Source: Scytonema sp. UIC 10036 (GTDB lineage Bacteria; Cyanobacteriota; Cyanobacteriia; Cyanobacteriales; Nostocaceae). Taken from it: a stretch of 40,343 nt of DNA. The translations under genes were made by a program, and so were the position numbers. The stretch lies in assembly GCF_009725235.1 (NCBI RefSeq), contig NZ_WJFC01000115.1:1-40343 (forward strand). The letters run 5' to 3'. The notes under the pieces are model-generated. The model ran no database searches. It worked only from the letters and a program-made list of their open reading frames with translations, and had not been told where the DNA came from. This document shows positions 8,610-16,872 of the stretch, one piece after another. Position 1 is the first letter of the stretch. The number at the start of each line of letters is the position of its first letter.

Positions 8610-9012
8610 TATCTGCGTAAAAAAAGTAACTTATTCTAGGTATGTAGTTGCGCTGTCTTCGCTCTTACTCCCTTTCCGTTCTCAAATTACCAATCTTTAT
8701 AGATAGGTAGTAGTAGGTAGGGCTAAAGCCCACCATTCACTATTGATAGACACTACCCACTCTACGAGTTTGAGTAATATAGCTGGCGGTTCGGGAGTAA
8801 TTTTTGCATCACTCGTTTCACCGATTTAATCATCTTCATGCCCAATCGCCTTCAATGACTAAACTCCTGATATGATTTTTTCCGAAAAATTAAAACAGAA
8901 ATTCAAAATGTGTAAAGTTTAGCTTTTTACCTCTTTTGGCACTGTCAAAGCAACAGAAACTAGAATTACTTTATAACAGAAAACCTAGATACTATATAAG
9001 CTAGAATATCCG
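8610..9012. other. intergenic region with one dispersed repeat
   Basis: Four hundred bases between the permease and the ATP-grasp gene. A 23-bp dispersed repeat lies at 8713-8735. No gene is seen. The gap is long for an operon, so the ATP-grasp gene may have its own promoter just before 9013, where AT-rich TATATAA-like sequence occurs. Confidence 0.4.
8713..8735 (+). repeat. dispersed repeat GTAGGTAGGGCTAAAGCCCA, copy 1
   Basis: The 23-bp sequence starting GTAGGTAGGGCTAAAGCCCA recurs exactly at 40163-40185. A partial reverse copy lies at 35872-35888. The GGGCTAAAGCCC core is a small palindrome. Confidence 0.8.
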
Positions 9013-10374
9013 ATGACTGAAATGCAACCGATAAAAGCCCGTATTATAGCAGTTTTCCAAAACTTGGGAACTCTTTTATTACTGGCGATCGCTTTTCCGA
9101 TTAACTTTAGCGTAGTACTAGTGTCGTTGCTATGGAATTTTTTCAGCAGATCGTTTCACAAGCAAGTGGTTTTGACTGATAATCCCAAAAATATCTTGAT
9201 TGGTGGCGGTAGGATGACCAAAACTCTTCAACTAGCGCGATCGTTTCATGCTGTAGGGCATCGAGTCATTTTAGTAGACATAGACAAATACTGGTTAAGC
9301 GGTCATCGATTTTCCCGTGCTGTCGCAGGCTATTACACCGTACCAGCACCGCAAAAAGATTTAGAAGGCTACACTCAATCCCTACGTGCGATCGCCAAAA
9401 AAGAAAACATAGACTTTTTTATCCCAGTAGCCATTTTCGCCGTCAGCTACTTTGACTCCAAGGGCGAACCAGTGTTATCTGGCTGTTGTGAGATTTTTCA
9501 CTTCGATGCTGACATAACGAAGATGCTGGATGACAAGTTTGCCTTTGCCGAAAAAGCCCGCTCGTTGGGTTTATCAGTTCCCAAATCCTTCAAAATTAAA
9601 GATCCAGAACAAGTTCTCAACTTCGACTTTTCCCAGGAAAAGCGCAAGTACATACTCAAAAGCATTCCCTACGACTCTTTGCGTCGCTTGAACATGACCA
9701 AGCTACCTTGCGACACTTTTGATGTGACAGCAGCATTTGTCAAAAGTCTGCCAATCAGCGAGGAGAAGCCCTGGATTATGCAGGAATTCATCCCCGGAAA
9801 AGAATACTGCACTCACAGTACTGTGCGAGATGGGGAGTTAAGACTGTACTGCTGCTGTGAGTCATCCGCCTTTCAAGTTAATTACGAAAATGTTGACAAA
9901 CCTGAAATTATGCAATGGGTGAAACACTTTGTTCAAGAACTGGAACTGACTGGAGAGATTTCCTTAGATATCATTCAGGCTGATGATGGAACTGTTTATC
10001 CCATCGAATGCAACCCCCGCACTCACTCCGCGATTACTATGTTTTACAACCATCCAGGGGTAGCGAATGCCTATCTTAATAAAGAGCCTCTAGTTGAACC
10101 TTTGCAACCTCTACCTGATAGTAAACCTACTTATTGGCTGTACCACGAACTCTGGAGACTGACTGGGATTAGATCGTTGAAGCAATTACAAACCTGGATA
10201 ATAAACATTTTGCGGGGTAAAGAGGCAATTTTTGAGGTGGATGACCCCCTACCCTTCCTAATGGTACATCACTGGCAAATTCCCTTACTCCTTCTCGACA
10301 ATCTCCGAAGACTCAAGGGTTGGGTAAGAATAGATTTTAACCTTGGCGAGCTGATAGAGTCAGAGGAATATTAA
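9013..10374 (+). CDS. mysC: MysC-like ATP-grasp ligase
   Basis: A 453-residue ATP-grasp enzyme. Its sequence closely follows the mycosporine-glycine synthetase MysC family, which ligates glycine to 4-deoxygadusol in mycosporine sunscreen synthesis. Shared stretches include ILIGGGRMTKTLQLARSFHA, YWLSGHRFSRAV, FHFDADITKMLDDKFAF, WIMQEFIPGKE and IECNPRTHSAITMFYNHPGV, the last being the metal/ATP site. A hydrophobic N-terminal segment (about residues 14-45) is also usual for MysC. The segment PVAIFAVSYFDS (about residues 138-149) departs from the SPVASYYDS-type motif I expect in MysC, so the substrate may differ. No mysA, mysB or mysD is in the window. The flanking permease and carboxylate-amine ligase, on the same strand, suggest a small conjugation/export locus. 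Confidence 0.82.
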   Translation: MTEMQPIKARIIAVFQNLGTLLLLAIAFPINFSVVLVSLLWNFFSRSFHKQVVLTDNPKNILIGGGRMTKTLQLARSFHAVGHRVILVDIDKYWLSGHRFSRAVAGYYTVPAPQKDLEGYTQSLRAIAKKENIDFFIPVAIFAVSYFDSKGEPVLSGCCEIFHFDADITKMLDDKFAFAEKARSLGLSVPKSFKIKDPEQVLNFDFSQEKRKYILKSIPYDSLRRLNMTKLPCDTFDVTAAFVKSLPISEEKPWIMQEFIPGKEYCTHSTVRDGELRLYCCCESSAFQVNYENVDKPEIMQWVKHFVQELELTGEISLDIIQADDGTVYPIECNPRTHSAITMFYNHPGVANAYLNKEPLVEPLQPLPDSKPTYWLYHELWRLTGIRSLKQLQTWIINILRGKEAIFEVDDPLPFLMVHHWQIPLLLLDNLRRLKGWVRIDFNLGELIESEEY

Positions 10375-10452
10375 ATATCAACAGTCAAAAGAAATAAATA
10401 CAGTGTAAGAAAACCGTTCGGTAGGAAGTCTAAAAACCTTACAACCCCCAGG

Positions 10453-10458
10453 TATAAT
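10453..10458 (+). promoter_or_regulatory. possible -10 box for the carboxylate-amine ligase gene
   Basis: A perfect TATAAT lies 72 bp before the ligase start in the 155-bp gap after the ATP-grasp gene. No good -35 box stands 17 bp upstream, so this is only suggestive of independent transcription. Confidence 0.3.
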
Positions 10459-10529
10459 TGCCACTACGATATCAACCATGCGTGACCGACAGCAACCGTC
10501 AAAGCGTTTAAGCGAAGGAGATATTTGGT

Positions 10530-11654
10530 ATGTCAGGGCAAGTACAGAGGGCAGAAGACTTCACCATTGGTGTCGAAGAGGAATATCAAATTATCAACCC
10601 CACAACGCGTGAGCTTTGTTCGCGTGTGCAGCAAATTCTCCCGATCGCACAGAAAGCTCTTGGCGACAAGGTGCAGCCAGAAGCTCAGCTCTCACAAATA
10701 GAGATTGGTACACCCGTGTGTCGAACGCTCAGCGACGTGCGTTCCTCCCTTGTACGTTTGCGACGGGAAGTCATTACCGCAGCAGCCATTGACGGCAATC
10801 AAATCGCAGCTGCTGGGACGCACCCAATTTCATCGTGGGAACAACAGCAGATGATGCCCAAAGAACGTTATCAAGGGCTGTTGCGAGATTATCAACAACT
10901 CGGTCGCGAACTGATGATCTTTGGCTGTCACGTACATGTTGGTATCAGCGATCGCAATATGGCAATTAGTGTCATGAACCGTGCGCGAGTGTGGCTTGCC
11001 CCATTACTTGCACTCTCCACTTCTTCGCCCTTTTGGTTGGGTACGGATACTGGCTATGCAAGTTATCGTACAGAAATTTGGAGCAGATGGCCTATATCAG
11101 GTCCGCCATTAATTTTTGAGTCACTGGCTGAGTACGAAGCGCTTGTAGAGGCTTTAATCGCAACTAAAAGTGCAGAGGAGGCAACGAAAATTTACTGGGA
11201 TATGCGTCTTTCTGAGCGTTACCCGACTGTGGAGTTTCGCATCACAGATGTATGTATGACGGTGGACGAAGCAGTCACGATCGCGGGGCTGGTGCGGGCG
11301 TTGGCACGAACTTGTTACTTGCAAGCACTTGCAAACAAACCATTCCCAGCCGCACGCCACGAACTTATACGTGCAGCTCACTGGCGTGCTGCACGCTATG
11401 GTTTGGATACAGATCTGGTAGATGTTGGGGAAATGCGTGCTGTTCCAGCGCGGGATTTGATAGAGAAGTTTCTTGCCTTTCTGCGCCCAGCGTTAGAAGA
11501 GTATGGAGACTGGGAGGAGATTTCATCGCTTGTGCGGGAAACGATGCAGCAAGGAAACGGCGCAACACGGCAGCGCGAAGTATACAAGCGTACAGGACGC
11601 TTGGAGGATGTTGTTGATTTCATCGTTGCCCAGACGACTAAAGGTATTGCCTAA
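10530..11654 (+). CDS. YbdK-family carboxylate-amine ligase (GCS2)
   Basis: A 374-residue member of the glutamate-cysteine ligase 2 fold. The opening FTIGVEEEYQIINPTTRELC carries the acidic EEE metal/ATP residues. HVHVGISDRN and the FRITDVCMTVDEAV region are family hallmarks. Start and length are typical, with AAGGAG well spaced before the ATG. YbdK-type enzymes have weak gamma-glutamyl-cysteine ligase activity in vitro and their true substrate is generally unknown. Here the gene follows a MysC-like ligase by 155 bp on the same strand, so an amino-acid coupling step on a small molecule is a reasonable but unproven guess. The frame continues for 45 further sense codons after the TAA (11655-11792). 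Confidence 0.9.
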   Translation: MSGQVQRAEDFTIGVEEEYQIINPTTRELCSRVQQILPIAQKALGDKVQPEAQLSQIEIGTPVCRTLSDVRSSLVRLRREVITAAAIDGNQIAAAGTHPISSWEQQQMMPKERYQGLLRDYQQLGRELMIFGCHVHVGISDRNMAISVMNRARVWLAPLLALSTSSPFWLGTDTGYASYRTEIWSRWPISGPPLIFESLAEYEALVEALIATKSAEEATKIYWDMRLSERYPTVEFRITDVCMTVDEAVTIAGLVRALARTCYLQALANKPFPAARHELIRAAHWRAARYGLDTDLVDVGEMRAVPARDLIEKFLAFLRPALEEYGDWEEISSLVRETMQQGNGATRQREVYKRTGRLEDVVDFIVAQTTKGIA

Positions 11655-11792
11655 CTTTGTAACACGGCGATCTCGGCTACAGTTCGAGGTGTAAATTTTG
11701 ATGACGGTTTTGATGCGCCAACTCGTGTTGCAATTGAGCGTAACAATGCGTTACGAATTGAGTGTCATATCATGTCCGCTTATATACCCTGA
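11655..11792 (+). other. open in-frame extension after the ligase stop, possible gene remnant
   Basis: Directly after the TAA of the ligase, the same frame stays open for 45 codons and reads protein-like sequence (VNFDDGFDAPTRVAIERNNA) before a TGA. It has no start codon or ribosome-binding site of its own. It may be the 3' remnant of a deleted neighbour or, less likely, an ancient longer C-terminus. Confidence 0.25.
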
Positions 11793-11881
11793 ATAAAACT
11801 CACGCAAAGTCGCAAAGGCGCTAAAAAATGGTAGATCCCCTAAACGGCGTGCCCGACTTCCCCAAGTGTAGGAAGCTAACA

Positions 11882-12064
11882 TTACGCCCGGACTAACTGA
11901 GACTTCGGATCTTTAGCTTGAGCGTTGTCATTGGGATAGTAAGTTGTTGCTAGGGGCAAATCGCTGTATGTACCACCACCATAGATTCCCTCAGAAGTTT
12001 CCCCTGTCGTGCGATCGCTGTTTGCCAACCCTCCCCACAAGTCGCTATTATGTAAGTACATCAC
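11882..12064 (-). CDS. hypothetical 60-residue ORF
   Basis: A short frame starting at GTG followed by ATG, with the composition of a real protein (Gly/Thr-rich centre SEGIYGGGTYSDLPLATTYY, then a lysine-containing tail). It has no recognisable family, signal peptide or membrane segment. No good ribosome-binding site is visible. It lies divergently next to the antitoxin gene, only 15 bp apart, so the two would share a promoter region. It could equally be a fragment of a larger lost gene. Confidence 0.35.
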   Translation of the reverse strand: MMYLHNSDLWGGLANSDRTTGETSEGIYGGGTYSDLPLATTYYPNDNAQAKDPKSQLVRA

Positions 12065-12079
12065 GTATATACATTGAAA

Positions 12080-12415
12080 ATGAGCAACTCATACAACATT
12101 CGTAGCACTAAAATTGGTAACAGCGCAGGGTTTCGGTTACCTGCTGAGTTTTACCGCGAACATCCTCAGTTTACCAATGCAGATGGTTGGATAGAGGTAT
12201 TGTCCCCAGATACTGCGCTCGTGAGAATTGTCCCTCAATCGTGTGAGGATGAAGGTACGGAAGACTCGCTAATAATGCAGCTGTTTCTTGATTTTGCCAT
12301 GACAGAAGCACTGAAAAATAATACACTGCAAGCTTATACAATCGAGATGTCTGAGGCGGCGCGTAAATTAATTGCGGGTGTGGAATTAGAGGACGAGTCG
12401 CTAGAAGATGCCTAA
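12080..12415 (+). CDS. prlF: PrlF/AbrB-type antitoxin
   Basis: A 111-residue protein beginning MSNSYNIRSTKIGNSAGFRL, the swapped-hairpin AbrB/SpoVT start (S-x-I/K-G-NS-x-G-x-RLP) found in PrlF and MazE-like antitoxins. The acidic C-terminal half (MSEAARKLIAGVELEDESLE) would wrap the toxin. The ATG at 12080 is preferred over the TTG at 12074. Its end overlaps the toxin start by 8 bp (ATGCCTAA), the usual coupled arrangement. It should bind its own promoter together with the toxin, but no operator could be identified. The family call rests mainly on the N-terminal motif and on the downstream YhaV-like gene. Confidence 0.75.
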   Translation: MSNSYNIRSTKIGNSAGFRLPAEFYREHPQFTNADGWIEVLSPDTALVRIVPQSCEDEGTEDSLIMQLFLDFAMTEALKNNTLQAYTIEMSEAARKLIAGVELEDESLEDA

Positions 12416-12863
12416 ATTTGTCAGTAATGGCTGGGAGATTTTTTTTCATCCGCAACTATTTGGCACTCAATATCAAGAACTATTTGATCGTGTTTCTAAT
12501 TTACGTGAGAAGTTACCGGAAACTCAGTTTAAAACTCATACAACCGTAAAGTTATTTGCGGCGATTACTGTTGCAATTGAAACCAAAATTCCTTCTGACC
12601 CTTGGGCGAGTCATTTTGCGTTAACGGGTGCGTTAAAACGCTACGGACGGGTAAAAAAGATGGGTTTACCTGAAAGATATCGGCTGTTTTTTCGTGCTTT
12701 TGATACCCCAGAGTTGAAGGCTATTGTGATTTTGTGGTTGGGGTTTCCCCGTAAAGATGGTGCAAAGGATGATTGTTATGAGGTGTTTACTAAGATGGTG
12801 GCGCGAGGGATATTTCCAGATAGTTTGGATGAATTGATTGCACATTGTGAAGCGGAGGGCTAG
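12408..12863 (+). CDS. yhaV: YhaV-family toxin (RNase)
   Basis: A 151-residue protein matching the YhaV toxin family of RelE-like, ribosome-associated RNases. It opens with NGWEIFFHPQLFGTQYQEL, has ERYRLFFRAF in the centre, and ends with the AIVILWLG ... KDDCYEVFTKMVARGIFPDS block that corresponds to YhaV's LGWMND...KTDAYTVFSKML. Length is normal. It overlaps the antitoxin gene by 8 bp, indicating one bicistronic mRNA. No neighbouring phage or integrase genes are seen. Confidence 0.85.
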   Translation: MPKFVSNGWEIFFHPQLFGTQYQELFDRVSNLREKLPETQFKTHTTVKLFAAITVAIETKIPSDPWASHFALTGALKRYGRVKKMGLPERYRLFFRAFDTPELKAIVILWLGFPRKDGAKDDCYEVFTKMVARGIFPDSLDELIAHCEAEG

Positions 12864-12949
12864 TAACTCCCACCGCCGATAAAGGCAATTTGTACATCTT
12901 TGAGCATATCTTCTCCGTATTATTCAAGTCATTTGATATGTTGTTGGTA

Positions 12950-13721
12950 TCAAGATAGATTGGGCTGAATCACAGCTTTTAATACAGATCCTTGCTCTAC
13001 ATCCGCCAGCGCTTGATTAATTTCTTCTAGTGTGTATGAACGACTGATTAGATTTTCCCAAGCAATATTTTTTCTAGAATCACTATGACGTTTTAGTAAT
13101 TCAATCATTCTGTAAAAATGGCAAATCAATTCCCCAAGTTCCACGAATATCAATATGTTTTAGATTAATCTCTAAGTGTGGATTGATGAGAATCTCACCC
13201 GTGTTAGTGTCATGCCCGACAATAACATAGCGACCTCCATTTCTAGTCATATTCAAGCCCTCTTTGATAGCAATGGGAACGCCTGTTGCTTCAATAGTTA
13301 TATCAGCACCGTGTCCGTGGGTCAATTCCAAAACCCGCTCAATGTGTTGTTGTGGCTCGTCAGCTTTAATTGCAAGAGTTTCGTCTACATCGAATGATTT
13401 TGCAACTGCTAATCGGCTCTCAAATTTATCAATGACAATTACTTTGCCCGCACCTGAGAGCAAAGCTAGAATTGCCACACTCAAACCCACAGGTCCGCAA
13501 CCCTGTACCACAACAACATCACCAATTTGAATCTGCGCTCGATCAATAGCGTGTAGTGCAGTTGGTAAAGCACATCCCCCAGCAATAAATTGTTTTGGTA
13601 AAACTTCTTCGGGTAATGTAAGAACTTTAACCCCTGGCATGCAGTTCCTTACATTTAAATTTATTACCTGACTGTCTAGAGCGCCAGTACCTTCGTCAAA
13701 ATTAATGTTCATCCAGCACAT
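12950..13721 (-). pseudogene. zinc-type alcohol dehydrogenase, N-truncated and frameshifted
   Basis: Medium-chain dehydrogenase/reductase remnant. The upstream frame (13721 down to 13101) holds the NAD-binding Rossmann domain (VVVVQGCGPVGLSVAILALL, then VIVIDKFESRLAVAKSF and HGHGADITIEATG). At about 13130, after DIRGTWG, the family continuation jumps to another frame (12950-13153: CHFYRMIELLKRHSDSRKN through SYTLEEINQALADVEQGSVL). The N-terminal zinc-binding catalytic domain, about 130 residues, is absent. Two independent lesions make it non-functional. It lies directly downstream of the decarboxylase on the same strand, so the pair was probably once a decarboxylase-dehydrogenase route from a 2-oxo acid to an alcohol. 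Confidence 0.85.
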
Positions 13722-13891
13722 AATTTTTGTACCTCCCCAGGTTGAAATTTGCTGTACTATTATCTAAATAATTCTAAAAAACCTCTATTTCTATTTGGCG
13801 ATCGCTCAATTATGATTGTGTGATTATTTCATTTTTGATGTATAAAGTTTACTCCGTCTACTTTTCAGTCTTTTTTTACGTCGAATTCAAG

Positions 13892-15562
13892 TTACTTATG
13901 CAACATCTTCAAGAGAACTTCTGGGCTGTCCATCTTGTCCATCACTACCTCAATGAAGGCAAGTTTGTCTCTAGATTGTTCGGCTTGTTGCAGTGCCGAT
14001 TCTAACTCTGACTCGGTGCATACTTTAACGCCCCAACCATTGTTTCCAAAAACTTCATGAAGCTTGTGATATTTCCACGGTTGGATGTCGTTATATGGCA
14101 TTTTTTCACCATGAATGTCACGCTCTATCGTGTACCCATCATTGTTAATTAAAAAAACAATTGGCTTGAGGTTATAGCGTAAAATTGTTGACAACTCTTG
14201 TGCTGTCATTTGGAACGACCCATCACCAACGAGTAGGATAGCCCGTCGTTGGGGCGCTGCGAGCGCACAACCAAGCACCGAGCCTACTGAGTAGCCAATA
14301 GAACCCCAAAGCAATTGTCCCACGAAAGATGTTCCCTTTGGCAAAGGAATTGAGGCACCGCCAAATAAACAAGTTCCTGTTTCGGCGACAACAATGTCAC
14401 TTTCTTTCAGGAATTGAGCAAATCTGTACCAAAAACGCTGCTGCGTAATTGCCGCAGTTGAGTTGGGAACGAAGGGAGTTGTGAAACCAGCATCTAAATT
14501 CTCCTTCTTGGGCTTTAAGTCAAGCGTTTCAGCATTGCGCTTCACCAATCGCTTGCTCAAAGCAGGTAAAAAATCTTGCATTGCTACATTATTGTATACT
14601 GCACGCTTAATCTTGACATACTGCCCATGCACTTCAATCGTTCGACCGGCATCGAGTTGGGCAGAAAATCTTCCCGTGTTAAAATCAGTCATCAAGACAC
14701 CAATACTTAACACGCAATCTGCTTCTTCGATACGTCTGAGCACATAGTCTTCACTAACAGCACCGTTATAAATCCCGATGAATTGGGGGTGAGTTTCTTC
14801 CAAAAGCCCCTTGCCCATAGTCATAGTGGCATAGGGGTACCCAGTGGTAGCAAGAAGCGATCGCAAATCCTCATGCAGGCGATAGCGATCTACACCTATA
14901 TCGGCAAGAATAACTGGTTTTGACACCTTTTCTAACAAACTCACACTTGCATCAACTACCTCTGCTAAGGTAGCTCGATCGCTCTCGAAGACGGGAGGTA
15001 TAAATGGATCGGATTGTGCAGTGACTTCAGTTGAAGCAACGTCCATAGGTAGGGAGATGTAAACAGGTAACTTCTTAACAAGACAGACACCCAAAACTCT
15101 GTCGATTTCTGATGTTGCATTTTCTACTGTCAAATATGCTTGAGCTGCTGTTACCTTCTCATACATTCGAGCAAACACGGAGAAATCGCCAGTACCTAGC
15201 GTATGATGAACAAGCGCTCCTTGTGATTGGATTTTTGTGGAAGGAGCTCCAGTAATTGCCACAACAGGGACGTGTTCAGCACAAGCCCCCGCAATCCCAT
15301 TAATAGCACTAAGTTCGCCAACACCAAAGGTAGTAACTAGTGCGGCAATGCCATTGATTCTACCATAGCCATCAGCAGCATACGATGCATTCAGTTCGTT
15401 ACAAGTGCTCACTAACTCTACGCCTGACTGATTTACAATGCAGTCGAGGAATTCCATATTGTAGTCACCAGCGACACCAAAGATGTGTTTGACACCAATT
15501 TGTTTGAGACGAAGCACCAGGTAGTCACCAACTGTAAGGTTTGTCATTTTTTTAGATTCCAT
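13892..15562 (-). CDS. alpha-keto acid decarboxylase (pyruvate/indolepyruvate type), ThDP-dependent
   Basis: A 556-residue enzyme of the pyruvate decarboxylase/indolepyruvate decarboxylase group, converting a 2-oxo acid to an aldehyde and CO2. The N-terminal Pyr domain has CNELNASYAADGYGR with the cofactor-activating glutamate and the diagnostic double histidine in LVHHTLG. The middle domain is complete. The C-terminal PP domain has the ThDP motif GDGSFQMTAQELSTILRYNL followed by NNDGYTIE. Acetolactate synthases lack the HH pair, so that alternative is unlikely. The ATG at 15562 or the next one (MTNLTVGDYL, 15547) may be used. A dispersed repeat ends about 12 bp before the start and probably replaced the native upstream region. 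The partner dehydrogenase downstream is broken. Confidence 0.92.
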   Translation of the reverse strand: MESKKMTNLTVGDYLVLRLKQIGVKHIFGVAGDYNMEFLDCIVNQSGVELVSTCNELNASYAADGYGRINGIAALVTTFGVGELSAINGIAGACAEHVPVVAITGAPSTKIQSQGALVHHTLGTGDFSVFARMYEKVTAAQAYLTVENATSEIDRVLGVCLVKKLPVYISLPMDVASTEVTAQSDPFIPPVFESDRATLAEVVDASVSLLEKVSKPVILADIGVDRYRLHEDLRSLLATTGYPYATMTMGKGLLEETHPQFIGIYNGAVSEDYVLRRIEEADCVLSIGVLMTDFNTGRFSAQLDAGRTIEVHGQYVKIKRAVYNNVAMQDFLPALSKRLVKRNAETLDLKPKKENLDAGFTTPFVPNSTAAITQQRFWYRFAQFLKESDIVVAETGTCLFGGASIPLPKGTSFVGQLLWGSIGYSVGSVLGCALAAPQRRAILLVGDGSFQMTAQELSTILRYNLKPIVFLINNDGYTIERDIHGEKMPYNDIQPWKYHKLHEVFGNNGWGVKVCTESELESALQQAEQSRDKLAFIEVVMDKMDSPEVLLKMLHK

Positions 15563-15572
15563 TTAATGAAAT

Positions 15573-15630
15573 TACGTAGGTTGGGTTGAGGAACGAAACC
15601 CAACAAATGCTTGTAAATGTTGGGTTTCAC
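15573..15630 (+). repeat. dispersed repeat ACGTAGGTTGGGTTGAGGAA..., copy 1
   Basis: ACGTAGGTTGGGTTGAGGAA followed by CGAAACCCAACA, with TGTTGGGTTTCAC downstream. The TTGGGTTG/CAACCCAA and TGTTGGGTTT/AAACCCAACA pairs make it foldable. Copies occur inverted at 16692-16722 and, interrupted, at 40227-40343. It lies just upstream of the decarboxylase start. Confidence 0.85.
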
Positions 15631-15762
15631 ACACGGGTTTACCCCTACTACAAAAATTCGAGAGCCCTTGCAGTATTGTAACAAGATTGCCTTGCTTCAC
15701 TTTTTTCGGATATTTGATCCAGTAATTACCGATTGTGACAGTTAGAATGCGGAATCACAGTT

Positions 15763-16644
15763 CTAAGGTAAGGATAAAAGATTACAGCAAGGTACAATAG
15801 GTTTGTTCGCAAACTCTTCTAAGCCAGCATCTCTCAGCAATTTTTGCCAATCAGTGATGAAATTTTCTGCTTGTGGATGGCTAAGGCGAAGTTGTGCTAA
15901 TTGACTTAAAGCGTCGTACCAAATCCCATTTTCGGCATACAAAATGACTTGGGTTCGCTCGACTGATTGCTGCTGCACTGCAAGAGTGTTGTTAAATTTA
16001 GCTCGCTGAATCCACCCGTTGACATCGACTGATTGATTTTGACTACTGCAATTGATGTCGAGAGATAAATACCAATGATAGTTTTTGTTTGGCTCTAATT
16101 TAACTGTCGGTGGTAAACTCAGAGCGATCGCTCCTGGCGTTCCAGCGACAGTGAAAGTTCCTTGATAAATCTGCTGGTAATTTCTGGGTTCTCGGTCAGT
16201 TTCGTCCCATAATTCCAACTTACCCGTCTTGATATCTTTGGGAAGATAAGGAAGATAAAACCACAGAGTAGGAGAGGCTTCAACAGTTAATCCCCAAACA
16301 TGGCTAATTGCTTGCTTTGATTCCACAGCAGGAACTAAAGCTAAAAGACGTTCATTGATTTCCAGAGCCGAACATTTATGTCCGTCACGAGTTCCGCCGC
16401 CTTTCCTATTTCCCGGCGCTCCTCTCGGTGACAGAGGCGGTGGATTAAACTTCACTTGGGAAGCACTTGAGGCTTTAGACTGGTGTGAGGAATTTTTATT
16501 AACAGGGGGAAGCACTTCTGTAATGGTTTTTTGGCGAGCTTGAAAAGGATGGGCTTCTCCCTCACTCGTAGCAGAAGCAATGAGCGTTAAAGCTAATGCT
16601 AAAGCTAGTCCAATTTTCCAACGAGAAAACTTGCGCCCAGTCAC
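15763..16644 (-). CDS. DUF928 exported protein
   Basis: A 293-residue protein of the cyanobacterial DUF928 family. The signal peptide (WKIGLALALALTLIASATS) is followed by a low-complexity Ser/Pro/Gly linker. Next comes the globular domain, with ALVPAVESKQAISHVWGLTV, TLWFYLPY, KLELWDE, LPPTVKLEPNKNYHWYLSL and the ending DWQKLLRDAGLEEF, all usual for the family. It starts at GTG with GGGAGAGA before it; the neighbouring ATG is followed at once by TGA. The function of DUF928 is unknown, but it recurrently neighbours CHASE2/CHAT, DUF1822 and sigma-like genes, as here. It is separated from the CHASE2 gene by 228 bp holding a repeat, so it may be transcribed separately. Confidence 0.85.
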   Translation of the reverse strand: MTGRKFSRWKIGLALALALTLIASATSEGEAHPFQARQKTITEVLPPVNKNSSHQSKASSASQVKFNPPPLSPRGAPGNRKGGGTRDGHKCSALEINERLLALVPAVESKQAISHVWGLTVEASPTLWFYLPYLPKDIKTGKLELWDETDREPRNYQQIYQGTFTVAGTPGAIALSLPPTVKLEPNKNYHWYLSLDINCSSQNQSVDVNGWIQRAKFNNTLAVQQQSVERTQVILYAENGIWYDALSQLAQLRLSHPQAENFITDWQKLLRDAGLEEFANKPIVPCCNLLSLP

Positions 16645-16691
16645 ATTCTCTCTCCCGATTTTCGTTATTTACTGCACTTAAGATAATGAAA

Positions 16692-16722
16692 TTGTTGGGT
16701 TTCGTTCCTCAACCCAACCTAC
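16692..16722 (-). repeat. dispersed repeat ACGTAGGTTGGGTTGAGGAA..., copy 2 (inverted)
   Basis: The reverse complement of the core of the 15573-15630 repeat (TTGTTGGGTTTCGTTCCTCA followed by ACCCAACC). With copy 1 it flanks the DUF928 gene in opposite orientation. Confidence 0.85.
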
Positions 16723-16872
16723 AAGGTCTTAATGTTTACTTTATAAATCATCTCTTAATTACAAGGGCATATCTGCTAAGGCAAAAATTAATGATTTTAC
16801 GTTGCTGAAGATTAATACAGGCTAACTCTTTCGTTTCAGGTAAGATATTTGTTTTCGTAAAAATTCTTTAAA

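Noticed and set aside
11154..11694. Several overlapping frames within the YbdK-family gene on both strands
   Set aside because: All lie inside a well-identified gene and are Cys/Arg/Ser-rich, as expected of antisense or shifted frames.
12171..12455. Minus-strand frame of 94 codons across the antitoxin gene
   Set aside because: It is antisense to an assigned toxin-antitoxin pair and has no motif of its own.
13892..15562. Decarboxylase as acetolactate synthase or scytonemin ScyA
   Set aside because: The double histidine HHTLG and the NELNASYAADGYGR wording belong to the pyruvate/indolepyruvate decarboxylase group.
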